A stretch of 64,000 nucleotides of DNA from CAVRAZ01 sp963719135 (GTDB lineage Bacteria; Pseudomonadota; Gammaproteobacteria; DSM-19610), in the NCBI GenBank assembly GCA_963719135.1, contig CAVRAZ010000013.1:62001-126000 (forward strand), read 5' to 3'. Position 1 is the first letter of the stretch; each line of letters opens with the position of its first letter. The notes beneath the pieces are model-generated. The model worked only from the letters and a program-made list of their open reading frames with translations. It made no database searches and was not told the origin of the DNA. Made by a program: the position numbers and the translations under genes. Of the stretch, positions 33,883 through 43,175 are shown piece by piece.

Positions 33883-34815
33883 ATGACGGACCGGGATTTG
33901 GCTGACTTGCACACGCTGCGGGATTTCGTGCGCTGGGGTGCAAGCCGGTTTCGCGAAGCCGATCTGAGCTTTGGGCACGGGACCGGGAACGCCTTCGACG
34001 AGGCACTGGTGCTCGTGTGCCATGCACTGCACCTGCCGGTCGAGTTTCCGCACGAATACATCGATGCCCGGTTGGCGCGCGCCGAAAAGGAGGCGGTGCT
34101 GGATCTGCTGAGACGGCGGGTGGAGACACGTATGCCGGCACCGTACCTGACGCACGAAGCCTGGTTTGCCGGTTTGTCGTTTCATGTGGACGAGCGGGTT
34201 CTGGTGCCTCGCTCCCCGATTGCGGAGCTGATCGAACAGGGCTTCGAGCCGTGGCTGCGCACCGACACCGCGTTGGACATACTCGATCTGTGCACGGGCA
34301 GCGGCTGCATAGCGGTTGCCTGCGCGTTCGCGTTCGAGCACGCGCGGATCGATGCCGCCGATATTTCCCCGGATGCGCTCGATGTCGCCCACATCAACAT
34401 CGAACGGCACGGCCTCGAAGAACGCGTACACACGGTGCAGTCGGACCTGTTCGCCGCGCTCCAGGGGCGCCGCTATGACCTGATCGTGTCGAATCCGCCC
34501 TATGTTTCCCAGGACGATCTGGAGGCGATGCCCCGCGAATTCAGACACGAGCCGCCGCTTGGCCTCGCCGGCGGAGCGGAGGGTCTGGACTTCGCAATCC
34601 TGATTCTCGCGCAGGCGGAAGAGTTCCTGTCGGATGATGGCATTCTCGTAGTCGAGGTCGGCGACAGTCAGGATGCATTGCAGACACGCTTCCCCGATGT
34701 GCCGTTTCTGTGGCTGGAATTCACCCGGGGTGGTCACGGGGTCTTTCTGCTGGAAGCGGACCAGGTGCGCCAGTACCGTTCCCGATTCGCAGACGCTTTG
34801 CCGGTAGAGGTGTGA
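33883..34815 (+). CDS. prmB: PrmB, N5-glutamine methyltransferase for ribosomal protein L3
   Basis: A 310-residue class I SAM methyltransferase of the PrmB/PrmC group. The SAM site is ILDLCTGSGCIAVACA (about 131-146) and the catalytic motif is VSNPPYVSQDDL (NPPY). The RVLVPRSPIAELIEQGFEPW stretch is typical of PrmB rather than PrmC. It methylates a Gln of L3. CGAGGTGG precedes the ATG at 33883. aroC, its usual neighbour, lies about 2.2 kb downstream. Confidence 0.94.
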   Translation: MTDRDLADLHTLRDFVRWGASRFREADLSFGHGTGNAFDEALVLVCHALHLPVEFPHEYIDARLARAEKEAVLDLLRRRVETRMPAPYLTHEAWFAGLSFHVDERVLVPRSPIAELIEQGFEPWLRTDTALDILDLCTGSGCIAVACAFAFEHARIDAADISPDALDVAHINIERHGLEERVHTVQSDLFAALQGRRYDLIVSNPPYVSQDDLEAMPREFRHEPPLGLAGGAEGLDFAILILAQAEEFLSDDGILVVEVGDSQDALQTRFPDVPFLWLEFTRGGHGVFLLEADQVRQYRSRFADALPVEV

Positions 34816-34818
34816 ACG

Positions 34819-35136
34819 ATGCTCGGACGTCCCAAAACAGCGGAATCTTATGTCGATCTGGTGGACCAGGCGTTGTTCGAAATCGAGGATCTGCGCGCGG
34901 CCGCGGACTACGATATGGACTCGCTCGGCGCTGCGACTGAATTTCTCGAGCAACTGGAGCACGACATTCGACAATTGCGTCAATCCATGGCCGACGGTAC
35001 CTACCGCTTCGGCAAGGCCGATCTGCCGTTCGTGAAGACGGTCGAGCGCCAGAACGAGACGATTCTGCCCTTCAAACAGCTCCTGCTGAAGATTAACGAG
35101 ACGCACATCAACGGATTGGACGCCGATACCGTCTGA
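34819..35136 (+). CDS. Small helical protein, unknown, downstream of prmB
   Basis: A 105-residue, acidic, largely helical protein (LVDQALFEIEDLRAAADYDM, FLEQLEHDIRQLRQSMADG, FVKTVERQNETILPFKQLLL) with no signal or membrane segment. It starts three bases after the prmB stop, so it is co-transcribed. Composition and codon use resemble a real conserved protein, and similar small proteins are known beside prmB in gammaproteobacteria as far as I recall. No function can be given. Confidence 0.75.
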   Translation: MLGRPKTAESYVDLVDQALFEIEDLRAAADYDMDSLGAATEFLEQLEHDIRQLRQSMADGTYRFGKADLPFVKTVERQNETILPFKQLLLKINETHINGLDADTV

Positions 35137-35169
35137 ACCCGGCCGGCATCGGCCGCCGCCCCGTCGCCT

Positions 35170-35183
35170 TTGATCCAGGTCAA
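35170..35183 (+). promoter_or_regulatory. FNR/Anr-type binding site upstream of hemN
   Basis: TTGATCCAGGTCAA matches the FNR/Anr consensus TTGAT-N4-ATCAA at nine of ten positions. It lies 59 bases before the hemN start, a distance suitable for activation at about -41. Oxygen-independent coproporphyrinogen oxidase genes are classic Fnr/Anr targets. Confidence 0.75.
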
Positions 35184-35241
35184 GGTCAGCCGCGCAAGGC
35201 GGGCGTAGGTTTTCTTTGTTGCGTACACACCAGGTTTAACC

Positions 35242-36621
35242 ATGCCAAGCACTGTGGAATTCGATCTGGACCTGATTCGTCGCTACGACAAGTCAGGGCC
35301 GCGCTATACATCCTACCCGACCGCCATGGAGTTTTCTCCAGAGGTCGGCCCGGATGAACACATGCGTCATCTGCGCGCCAGCAACGAGTCCATGCGTCCG
35401 CTGTCGTTGTATGTGCACGTCCCGTTTTGTGCGAGCGTCTGTTACTACTGCGCCTGCAACAAGGTGGTTACCGGCGACCGGTGCAAGGCCGGTCCCTATG
35501 TGGAGTATCTGGGGCGGGAGATGCGTCTGCAGTCCTCGCTGGTCAACCCGGATCGCGTGGTTACCCAGTTGCATTGGGGCGGAGGTACGCCGACCTTTCT
35601 CGGCGACGAGCAGTTGCGCGACCTGATGCGCGTGATACGCGGAAATTTCCGCCTGCTCGACGACGACAGCGGCGAGTACTCGATCGAAATTGACCCGCGC
35701 GAGCTGCGTCCCTATTCGCTGGTTGTTCTGCGTGGAATCGGTTTCAACCGCATCAGCCTCGGCGTACAGGACTTCGACCCGGCGGTCCAGAAAGCCATCC
35801 ATCGGGCGCAGCCGGAAGAAGTGACGCTGAAGGCCCTGACCGATGCGCGGGACCTGGGCTTCCGATCGATCAATATTGACCTGATGTACGGGCTGCCGCT
35901 GCAGTCCGTCGAGAGTTTTTCCCGGACGCTGGACAAGGTCGTCGAACTGCGTCCGGACCGGCTGTCGGTGTTCAACTATGCGCATCTGCCGGCGCGCTTC
36001 AAGCCGCAACGCCGGATCAACGAAGATGACCTGCCTTCGCCGGACCGCAAACTTGAGATCATGCGCGTGACGATCGACCGTCTGACCGCGGCGGGCTACC
36101 AGTATATCGGCATGGACCATTTTGCGCTGGTCGACGACGAGTTGTCGGTGGCGCAGCGCAACGGCGGCCTGCACCGGACATTCCAGGGATACTCGACGCA
36201 CGCGAACACGGATCTGATCGCGATGGGGGTCAGCGCGATCAGCGCCATCGACGGGTGCTATACGCAGAACCACGTCACCCTGGACGAATACTACCGAGAG
36301 CTGGACGCCGCCCGGTTTCCGGTCTACCGGGGCTACGTGCTGAACGACGACGACCGGATTCGCGCGGACGTGATTCAGCGTCTGGTCTGCCACGGCGAGG
36401 TCGATATCGCCAACGTTGAGCGCCGTTTCGGTATCGAATTCGATGCCTATTTCGCCGCCGAGCGCGCCGCGCTGGCGCACATGATCGACGATGGGTTGCT
36501 GGCATTCGAGCCCCCCGGTATCCTGGTGTCACCTCGGGGACGCCTGCTCATCAGGCATCTGTGCAAGGTTTTTGACCGGTACCGGAATGCCGGTGAGGCG
36601 GGATTCTCAAAGATGATCTAG
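35242..36621 (+). CDS. hemN: HemN, oxygen-independent coproporphyrinogen III oxidase
   Basis: A 459-residue radical SAM enzyme. The cluster motif is VPFCASVCYYCACNK, CxxxCxxCxC with Cys at about residues 63, 67, 70 and 72. YTSYPTAMEF at the N-terminus, LHWGGGTPTFL, FNRISLGVQDFDPAVQKAIH and GMDHFALVDDELSVAQ are HemN features that distinguish it from the shorter HemW. It decarboxylates coproporphyrinogen III to protoporphyrinogen IX under low oxygen. The upstream Anr-type box fits anaerobic induction. hemH, a later step, is elsewhere in the window (49802). Confidence 0.96.
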   Translation: MPSTVEFDLDLIRRYDKSGPRYTSYPTAMEFSPEVGPDEHMRHLRASNESMRPLSLYVHVPFCASVCYYCACNKVVTGDRCKAGPYVEYLGREMRLQSSLVNPDRVVTQLHWGGGTPTFLGDEQLRDLMRVIRGNFRLLDDDSGEYSIEIDPRELRPYSLVVLRGIGFNRISLGVQDFDPAVQKAIHRAQPEEVTLKALTDARDLGFRSINIDLMYGLPLQSVESFSRTLDKVVELRPDRLSVFNYAHLPARFKPQRRINEDDLPSPDRKLEIMRVTIDRLTAAGYQYIGMDHFALVDDELSVAQRNGGLHRTFQGYSTHANTDLIAMGVSAISAIDGCYTQNHVTLDEYYRELDAARFPVYRGYVLNDDDRIRADVIQRLVCHGEVDIANVERRFGIEFDAYFAAERAALAHMIDDGLLAFEPPGILVSPRGRLLIRHLCKVFDRYRNAGEAGFSKMI

Positions 36622-36726
36622 CAGGTTCTGCGCAGGGCGCCGGTCGCGCGCCGAACTGGTTGAAGCGTTGTGGGAACGGCGCCGGTGTTACCGGGCCCAA
36701 AGGGCCGCCATCCCTGGCGGTCGGCA

Positions 36727-36981
36727 TTAGTCCTTGTGCCGATAAATCAGTCCCGGTTCGACCAGAAGCTCGTTCTCGGCGAGCTGATCCAACGGGAACT
36801 CGTCGTCTCCATAGCGGGCGATGCGGTCGAAAACATAGACGTCATCCTGAATCTCGATGGATTCGAAAATCGGCTTGCCCAGGTAGTTGCCGATCGCCTG
36901 ATGACCCCGGTCACTCACGATGTCCCCCTTTGTTTGTGCCATGTCCAACGAATACGAAAGTCCATAGCGGCGCTGGGTCAT
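36727..36981 (-). CDS. Small conserved-looking protein, unknown
   Basis: An 84-residue protein: GNYLGKPIFESIEIQDDVYV, then FDRIARYGDD and LDQLAENELLVEPGLIY. It is acidic and soluble, without recognisable domains. The pattern KPIF-E-I-VFDR...L-ENELLV-PGLIY looks like a conserved family and the frame is on the minus strand between hemN and aroC. ATG 36942 (MAQTKGD) is an alternative start; neither has a strong ribosome site. Confidence 0.65.
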   Translation of the reverse strand: MTQRRYGLSYSLDMAQTKGDIVSDRGHQAIGNYLGKPIFESIEIQDDVYVFDRIARYGDDEFPLDQLAENELLVEPGLIYRHKD

Positions 36982-37036
36982 TGCGCTTTAATCCGGGTGA
37001 GGCAGCGTGCCGTGCAGTCTTGTACAATGCAGGACC

Positions 37037-38137
37037 ATGTCGGGAAACAGCATCGGAAAACTCTTTACCGTCACCGGTTTCGGCGAAAGCCACGGGCCGG
37101 CCATCGGTTGCATCGTGGACGGGTGCCCGCCAGGGTTGGCGTTGACCGAAACCGACCTTCAGGTCGATCTTGACCGGCGCAAGCCGGGGAAGTCCCGGCA
37201 CACCACCCAGCGGCGCGAAGCCGACGAAGTGCAGATACTGTCGGGAGTGTTCGAGGGCCTGACCACCGGCGCACCCATCGGGCTGGCCATCCAAAATACG
37301 GACCAGCGTTCCAAAGACTACTCGAACATTGCGGACCGGTTCAGACCGGGCCATGCCGATTATACCTACCAGCAGAAATACGGCATGCGCGACTACCGCG
37401 GCGGCGGCCGGTCGTCGGCGCGCGAGACTGCCATGCGGGTCGCGGCCGGCGCAATCGCCAGAAAATATCTTCGGGAGCGCCTGGGTGTGGTCATCCATGG
37501 TTACCTGGCTCAACTGGGACCGATCACGCTGGAACTGAAGGACTGGGACGCGGTTGAGCACAACCCGTTCTTCAGTCCGGACCCCGATCGGGTGGCTGAG
37601 CTGGAGACCTACATGGACGCCCTGCGCAAGGAAGGCAATTCCGTCGGCGCCCGGATCAACGTCGAGGCGACCGGTGTTCCGCCGGGCCTCGGCGAACCGA
37701 TTTTCGACCGGCTGGATGCGGACATCGCCCACGCCATGATGAGCATCAACGCGGTGAAAGGTGTGGAGATCGGCGCGGGCTTTGGCTGCGTCGCGCAGAA
37801 GGGAACCGAACATCGTGACGAAATGACGCCGGATGGTTTTCTCAGCAACCGGGCGGGCGGAATTCTGGGTGGAATATCGTCCGGCCAGGACATCCTGGTC
37901 AGCATCGCGCTCAAGCCGACGTCCAGCATCCGTTTGCCGGGTCGTTCGGTCAACGTGCGGGGCGAGCCTGTCGAGGTGGTCACCACAGGCCGGCACGATC
38001 CCTGCGTCGGCGTCCGCGCGACGCCGATCGCCGAAGCGATGCTGGCAATCGTACTCATGGATCATTATCTGCGGCATCGGGGCCAGGATGCCGACGTCCA
38101 TCCGGCTACGCCGGTCATTCCTGCCGGCAAGCGCTGA
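37037..38137 (+). CDS. aroC: AroC, chorismate synthase
   Basis: A 366-residue FMN-dependent chorismate synthase, the last common step to aromatic amino acids. Signatures: GKLFTVTGFGESHGPAIGC, RPGHADYTYQQKYGMRDYRG, GGRSSARETAMRVAAGA and GGISSGQDILVSIALKPTSS. The ATG at 37037 has AGGACC just before; an upstream in-frame start at 37007 is unlikely because MSGNSIGK is the family start. The 220 bases to the next gene hold nothing I can name. Confidence 0.96.
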   Translation: MSGNSIGKLFTVTGFGESHGPAIGCIVDGCPPGLALTETDLQVDLDRRKPGKSRHTTQRREADEVQILSGVFEGLTTGAPIGLAIQNTDQRSKDYSNIADRFRPGHADYTYQQKYGMRDYRGGGRSSARETAMRVAAGAIARKYLRERLGVVIHGYLAQLGPITLELKDWDAVEHNPFFSPDPDRVAELETYMDALRKEGNSVGARINVEATGVPPGLGEPIFDRLDADIAHAMMSINAVKGVEIGAGFGCVAQKGTEHRDEMTPDGFLSNRAGGILGGISSGQDILVSIALKPTSSIRLPGRSVNVRGEPVEVVTTGRHDPCVGVRATPIAEAMLAIVLMDHYLRHRGQDADVHPATPVIPAGKR

Positions 38138-38357
38138 CCGCGGTCGGATGACCGTTCGCGACCATATTTCTCCGCGCCGGCGCGCAACGCCCGGTCGAAC
38201 CGCGAAACGCCTGTCCTCTGTGCGCCGCGAGGGTGGACGCAACCGGCTGGCGCGCGAGCGGCGAAGTCGAAGCGGGCGAGTGACGACCGCGGCAGGGGTG
38301 CGACACCACACAGGCAGCCGGACGATATCTTGAGACCGGTTCTGGATTCAGCAGGCG

Positions 38358-39509
38358 ATGCTCTACTGGCGGCTTTCGGGATTCTATTTCTTCTATTTCG
38401 CGGCACTGGGCGCGCTCGTACCCTACTGGGGCTTGTACCTCAAATCGCTCGGCTTCGGCGCGGTGGAGATCGGGGAACTGGTGGCCATCATCCTCGCGAC
38501 CAAGATTGTTGCGCCGAACGTCTGGGGGTGGATCGCCGATCGCACTGGACGAAAAATGACGATCATCCGCGCCGCCAGTCTGCTGGCCGCGGTGACGTTC
38601 TCCGGGGTATTCCTAAACCAGAGTTACTGGTGGCTGGCGCTGGTCATGTCGGTGTTCAGCTTCTTCTGGAATGCAGCGTTGCCGCAGTTCGAGGCTACCA
38701 CGCTGAATCATCTGGGCAAGGAAGCCCAGCGTTACAGCAGCATCCGCTTGTGGGGCTCGATCGGTTTCATCGTGACCGTCGTGGCCTTGGGCGTTGCGCT
38801 CCAGTCGCGTGGCACCGATATGCTGCCAGCCATCCTCCTGGTTCTGTTTGCCGGCATCTGGGTGTGCAGCCTCTTCGTCCCCGAACATGCCTCGGAACAT
38901 CCGCGGCTCGATCAGGAACCGATACAGCGAGTGCTGACGCGTCCGGCGGTCGCGGTCCTGTTCCTGGTCTGCTTTCTGATGCAGGCCAGTCACGGACCCT
39001 ACTACGCTTTCTACAGCCTCTACCTGAGCAGTCATGGCTACACCGAGGCCGGTATCGGCCAGCTTTGGGCGTTGGGGGTGGTTGCGGAAATCCTGGTTTT
39101 TCTGCGCATACCCCGCTGGTTGCCGCGGTTCGGCGATTACCGGCTGCTGCTGACTGCGGCACTCCTGACGACAGCGCGCTGGGTGCTGATCGCCTCGTTC
39201 GTCGATCAGGTCTGGATCATGGCAGCCGCACAGACCCTGCACGCGGCGAGCTTCGGCGTCTATCACGCCGTGGCCATCCACCTGGTGCATCGACTCTTCC
39301 AGGGACGCCATCAGGGCAGGGGGCAGGCGTTGTACAGCAGCCTCAGCTTCGGTGCGGGCGGCGCCGTCGGCAGTTTCGCCGCCGGGTATCTCTGGGAAGG
39401 CGTCGGCGCGCAATGGATGTACGCCATGGCGGCCTGCATCTCGCTGCTTGCGGCTTTTCTCGTATGGCGCTGCCTGTCGATTTTTGCAACGTCGGCGGAC
39501 ACCCATTGA
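38358..39509 (+). CDS. MFS transporter, MFS_1_like (HcaT/NupG-type)
   Basis: A 383-residue integral membrane protein with about 12 hydrophobic segments. The loop GWIADRTGRKMTII carries the major facilitator DR.GRK signature after helix 2, and SIRLWGSIGFIVTVVALGVA is the conserved helix 5 region of the MFS_1_like group. The substrate is unknown; relatives are annotated as phenylpropionate or nucleoside permeases, often without proof. It stands alone between aroC and mscL. Confidence 0.87.
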   Translation: MLYWRLSGFYFFYFAALGALVPYWGLYLKSLGFGAVEIGELVAIILATKIVAPNVWGWIADRTGRKMTIIRAASLLAAVTFSGVFLNQSYWWLALVMSVFSFFWNAALPQFEATTLNHLGKEAQRYSSIRLWGSIGFIVTVVALGVALQSRGTDMLPAILLVLFAGIWVCSLFVPEHASEHPRLDQEPIQRVLTRPAVAVLFLVCFLMQASHGPYYAFYSLYLSSHGYTEAGIGQLWALGVVAEILVFLRIPRWLPRFGDYRLLLTAALLTTARWVLIASFVDQVWIMAAAQTLHAASFGVYHAVAIHLVHRLFQGRHQGRGQALYSSLSFGAGGAVGSFAAGYLWEGVGAQWMYAMAACISLLAAFLVWRCLSIFATSADTH

Positions 39510-39624
39510 CGCGCTCTTTTGCCGTGCCGGTAAAGACTGTACCATTCGCCACGCTGGCGCCTGTCAAAAGCACTCGTCAGGACCTGGGCCGGACCTGAAA
39601 ATCGCTCAATAACGGAGGGCTGCT

Positions 39625-40023
39625 ATGGGCATGCTTGCGGAATTCAAAGAATTCGCCATCAAAGGTAATGTGGTCGACATGGCGGTGGGTATCATCATCG
39701 GCGCCGCGTTTGGCAAGATCGTGTCGTCGGCGGTTGGCGATGTGATCATGCCGCCCCTGGGCGTGGTACTGGGTGGCGTGGACTTCAGCGAGCTCGCCGT
39801 TACGTTGCAAGCTGCTGTCGGCGATCAACCGGCGGTGGTGCTGGCTTACGGAAAATTCATCCAGACTGTGGTCGATTTTCTGATAGTCGCTTTCGCCATC
39901 TTCATTGCAGTGAAAGTCATGAACTCGCTCAAGCGCAAGGAAGAAGCGAAACCGGCGCCGCCGCCCGAACCGACCAAGGATCAGGCCCTGTTGATGGAAA
40001 TCCGCGACCTCCTGAAGAAGTAG
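39625..40023 (+). CDS. mscL: MscL, large-conductance mechanosensitive channel
   Basis: A 132-residue MscL. The N-terminal amphipathic helix is MGMLAEFKEFAIKGNVVDMA; TM1 is VGIIIGAAFGKIVSSAVGDV; a periplasmic loop follows, then TM2 (VVDFLIVAFAIFIAVKVMN) and the C-terminal helix QALLMEIRDLLKK. It opens on hypo-osmotic shock. AACGGAGGG precedes the ATG. The 54-base gap to the convergent LysR gene contains an imperfect ACCGG...CCGGT hairpin ending in TTCTTTATT that may terminate transcription. Confidence 0.96.
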   Translation: MGMLAEFKEFAIKGNVVDMAVGIIIGAAFGKIVSSAVGDVIMPPLGVVLGGVDFSELAVTLQAAVGDQPAVVLAYGKFIQTVVDFLIVAFAIFIAVKVMNSLKRKEEAKPAPPPEPTKDQALLMEIRDLLKK

Positions 40024-40077
40024 GCCTCGCGGCCGGCGAACGAAGACCGGTGACCTTGGGTCCGTGCCGCCGGTTCT

Positions 40078-40953
40078 TTATTCGCTCACCTTTTCTCCGA
40101 GCATGGCGATCAAGCGCCGGGCGGCGTTGGACAATGTGCGGTCCCGATGCAGCACGACGCCAAGTGTGCGTTGCAGGTTGAGTTCTTTCACCCGGACCTG
40201 TCGGATCTGATCGTCAATCATGGTTTCCGGTAGAACGCTCCACCCGATGCCGACCGATACGAGCATCTTGATGGTCTCCAGATAATTGGTCGAGAGTACG
40301 ACGTCAAGTTCCAGTTGCAGTGCAGCGAATGCGCGTTCCGCGATCTGGCGCGTGAACGTGTTCGGGGCCGGCAGAATGGCGGGGTGTTGCGACAGATCGG
40401 CCAGCGTGGCGCGCTTCTTTCGGCACAGTGGATGTGTTTTTGCGATTACCACGCTCAGTGGGTCATGCCAGACGCTGATCGTTTCCAGGTTTTGGATCGG
40501 AGACAAGGGCAGGGTGACAATGCCGAACTCGATATCGCCGTGTTCGACCGCGCGACAGGCTGCCTCCGAGTCCATGAAGGCCAGATCCAGTCGAACGCCA
40601 GGCAGCGTTTGCGAAAACTGCTTCAGCGCGGGTGGCAATCTATGCAGCCCGATATGGTGACTCGTCGCGAAACGCAGGGTGCCACCTGCCGTAACGCCGA
40701 GGTTGGAAAGCGCGCGCAGGCTGTCGTCCACTTCTATCAAAAGTCGCCTTGCCCGTGGCAGCAGAATCCGCCCTGCCTCGGTAAGCGATACGCGGCGCCC
40801 GATACGATCGAACAGGCGGTTGCCGATCTCAGCCTCCAACTGGCTCACCCGCTTGCTCACAGCCGGCTGGGTCAGAAAAAGTCTTTCCGCGGCCTGGGAG
40901 AACGATTCGGCCTCGGCGACAGCGGCGAAAGCCTTGAGTGCGGCGATGTCCAT
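40078..40953 (-). CDS. LysR-family transcriptional regulator
   Basis: A 291-residue LTTR. The winged helix-turn-helix is at about 1-60 (FSQAAERLFLTQPAVSKRVS, LEAEIGNRLFDRIGRRVSLT), followed by the periplasmic-binding-protein-like effector domain with DPLSVVIAKTHPL and SVGIGWSVLPE. It is divergent from leuC with 118 bases between. LTTRs usually regulate the adjacent divergent operon, so control of leuCDB is a reasonable inference; the effector is unknown. Confidence 0.92.
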   Translation of the reverse strand: MDIAALKAFAAVAEAESFSQAAERLFLTQPAVSKRVSQLEAEIGNRLFDRIGRRVSLTEAGRILLPRARRLLIEVDDSLRALSNLGVTAGGTLRFATSHHIGLHRLPPALKQFSQTLPGVRLDLAFMDSEAACRAVEHGDIEFGIVTLPLSPIQNLETISVWHDPLSVVIAKTHPLCRKKRATLADLSQHPAILPAPNTFTRQIAERAFAALQLELDVVLSTNYLETIKMLVSVGIGWSVLPETMIDDQIRQVRVKELNLQRTLGVVLHRDRTLSNAARRLIAMLGEKVSE

Positions 40954-41071
40954 GCTCTGCCCCTCGTATGCAGACGGATATGATATTCCAAATTGTAATG
41001 CAATATATTAATAATATGAATTTGTTTTATCAATTGGCGGAGCCTAGTATTGAGTCATCGGGAGGAAACTC
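40954..41071. promoter_or_regulatory. Divergent LysR/leuC promoter region, unusually AT-rich
   Basis: The intergenic stretch contains GATATTCCAAATTGTAATGC and AATATATTAATAATATGAAT, strikingly AT-rich for this GC-rich window. It has T-N11-A type arrangements typical of LysR operators and several TATAAT-like hexamers. GGGAGGAAACTC precedes the leuC ATG. No exact operator can be fixed by eye. Confidence 0.5.
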
Positions 41072-42487
41072 ATGACTGGCAAGACGCTGTACGACAAGCT
41101 CTGGGATCAGCACCGTGTACGTAAAGAGGACGACGATACGACGTTGCTCTATATCGACCGTCACCTGGTGCACGAAGTGACTTCGCCACAGGCGTTCGAA
41201 GGTCTGCGCTTGGCCGGACGCAGACCCTGGCGAACGGATTCGGTGCTCGCGGTGCCCGACCACAATGTGCCGACCACCGACCGGTCCGGCGGAGTCGCGG
41301 GTATCGGCGATCCCGTGTCGCGTATCCAGGTAGAGGCGCTCGACGCCAATTGCCGCGATTTTGCCATCACCGAATTCCACATGGACGACCACCGCCAGGG
41401 CATCGTGCATGTCATCGGCCCGGAACAGGGGGCGACTTTGCCCGGCATGACCGTGGTGTGCGGTGACTCGCACACCTCCACGCACGGCGCATTCGGCGCG
41501 CTGGCGTTCGGCATCGGGACGTCGGAGGTCGAACACGTCCTGGCGACCCAATGTCTGATCCAGAAGAAATCCAGGAATATGCAGGTGCGTGTTGAAGGTA
41601 CTCCCGGACCTGGTGTCACCGCCAAAGACATCGTGCTTGCAATAATCGGTCAGATCGGAACCGCCGGTGGCACGGGTTGTGCCATCGAATTCGCGGGCAG
41701 CGCGATCGAAGGACTCTCCATGGAAGGCAGGATGACCATCTGCAACATGGCCATCGAGGCCGGCGCGCGCGCCGGCATGGTCGCCGTTGACGACAAGACC
41801 ATCGAGTACGTCAGGGGTCGACCCTACGCGCCGTCCGGCGTATTGTGGGATCGCGCCGTCGACGCCTGGCGCGAACTCAAGAGCGATCCTGGTGCCCACT
41901 TTGACGTCGTCGTCACTCTGGACGCAGCGACTGTGCAGCCTCAGGTCACCTGGGGCACGTCTCCGGAAATGGTTATTCCGGTGGACGGTCTGATTCCCGA
42001 TCCGGCGCACGAAAGTGACGGAGTCAGGCAGACCGGTATGCGCAAGGCACTCGCCTACATGGGCTTACAACCCGGCACGCGAATCACCGATGTGACGCTG
42101 GATCGCGTTTTTATAGGGTCCTGTACCAATTCGCGCATCGAGGACTTGCGCGCGGCGGCGGATGTGGTCCGTGGGCGTCGCGTGGCCGGTAATATCCGCC
42201 AGGCCATGGTGGTGCCGGGGTCTGGCCTGGTCAAGCGGCAGGCGGAGGCCGAAGGGCTGGATCAGGTGTTCAAGGCGGCCGGCTTTGAATGGCGCGAACC
42301 GGGCTGCTCGATGTGTCTCGCCATGAACGCGGATCGCCTGGAGCCGGGCGAGCGATGCGCCTCCACCTCCAACCGCAACTTCGAGGGCCGGCAGGGCGCG
42401 GGCGGGCGCACGCACCTGGTCAGTCCCGCGATGGCGGCCGCGGCAGCCATCGCCGGCCATTTCGTCGATGTGCGCAGGTTCAATTGA
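41072..42487 (+). CDS. leuC: LeuC, 3-isopropylmalate dehydratase large subunit
   Basis: A 471-residue aconitase-family subunit. The 4Fe-4S ligands are Cys351 in GSCTNSRIEDL and Cys412/Cys415 in GCSMCLAMN. GDSHTSTHGAFGALAFGIGT is also characteristic. With LeuD it isomerises 2-isopropylmalate to 3-isopropylmalate in leucine synthesis. It is first of the leuC-leuD-leuB operon, 13 bases before leuD. Confidence 0.97.
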   Translation: MTGKTLYDKLWDQHRVRKEDDDTTLLYIDRHLVHEVTSPQAFEGLRLAGRRPWRTDSVLAVPDHNVPTTDRSGGVAGIGDPVSRIQVEALDANCRDFAITEFHMDDHRQGIVHVIGPEQGATLPGMTVVCGDSHTSTHGAFGALAFGIGTSEVEHVLATQCLIQKKSRNMQVRVEGTPGPGVTAKDIVLAIIGQIGTAGGTGCAIEFAGSAIEGLSMEGRMTICNMAIEAGARAGMVAVDDKTIEYVRGRPYAPSGVLWDRAVDAWRELKSDPGAHFDVVVTLDAATVQPQVTWGTSPEMVIPVDGLIPDPAHESDGVRQTGMRKALAYMGLQPGTRITDVTLDRVFIGSCTNSRIEDLRAAADVVRGRRVAGNIRQAMVVPGSGLVKRQAEAEGLDQVFKAAGFEWREPGCSMCLAMNADRLEPGERCASTSNRNFEGRQGAGGRTHLVSPAMAAAAAIAGHFVDVRRFN

Positions 42488-42500
42488 TTAAGGAAGGACT

Positions 42501-43145
42501 GTGGAAAAATTCACCCGCGTTGAAGGACTCGTCGTGCCGTTGGATCGTTCCAACGTCGATACCGACGCGATCATTCCCAAACAATATCTGAAATCCATCC
42601 AGCGCAGCGGATTCGGCCCGAACCTTTTCGACGACTGGCGTTATCTGGATCCCGGTGAGCCGGGGCAGGACCACGCGCAGCGCAGGCTCAATCCTGATTT
42701 TGTGCTGAATGAGCCGCGCTACTCGGGTGCGAAAGTCATGCTGGCGAGGGACAATTTCGGGTGCGGTTCGTCGCGGGAGCACGCCGTCTGGGCGCTGGCC
42801 GATGCCGGCTTCCGGGTGGTGATAGCGACGAGCTTTGCGGACATCTTCTACAATAACTGTTTCAAGAACGGCGTACTGCCGATCGTGCTGCCTTCGGACC
42901 AACTGAACCGGTTGTTCGAAGCGGTCGAAGCGACGCCGGGGTACCGGCTGGAGGTTGACCTCGAAACCAAGACGATCAGACTGCCCGATGGCCGCACACT
43001 TGCGTTTGATGTCGACGCGTTCCGCCAGTACTGTTTGTTGCACGGGCTGGATGACATCGGACTCACTCTGGAGCGCGCCGACGACATCAGGGCCTACGAA
43101 ACTCGGCGCCGCCGGGAAGCACCCTGGTTGTTCGGACACGGATGA
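42501..43145 (+). CDS. leuD: LeuD, 3-isopropylmalate dehydratase small subunit
   Basis: A 214-residue swivel-domain subunit: VPLDRSNVDTDAIIPKQYLK at the N-terminus and NFGCGSSREHAVWALAD in the middle are diagnostic. It forms the dehydratase with LeuC. An AAGGA site precedes the GTG start at 42501, which encodes the family-standard MEKFTRVEGLVVPLDRSN (start of the mature reading frame). Confidence 0.96.
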   Translation: MEKFTRVEGLVVPLDRSNVDTDAIIPKQYLKSIQRSGFGPNLFDDWRYLDPGEPGQDHAQRRLNPDFVLNEPRYSGAKVMLARDNFGCGSSREHAVWALADAGFRVVIATSFADIFYNNCFKNGVLPIVLPSDQLNRLFEAVEATPGYRLEVDLETKTIRLPDGRTLAFDVDAFRQYCLLHGLDDIGLTLERADDIRAYETRRRREAPWLFGHG

Positions 43146-43175
43146 GAACGTTTTGACACTTGAGGTGTTGGCTAC

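Noticed and set aside
36911..38311. 466-codon minus-strand frame over aroC
   Set aside because: Antisense shadow; aroC on the other strand is complete and coupled to normal signals.
38330..39598. 422-codon plus-strand frame overlapping the MFS gene
   Set aside because: Same strand, other frame; no membrane pattern, while the 38358 frame is a clear 12-helix transporter.
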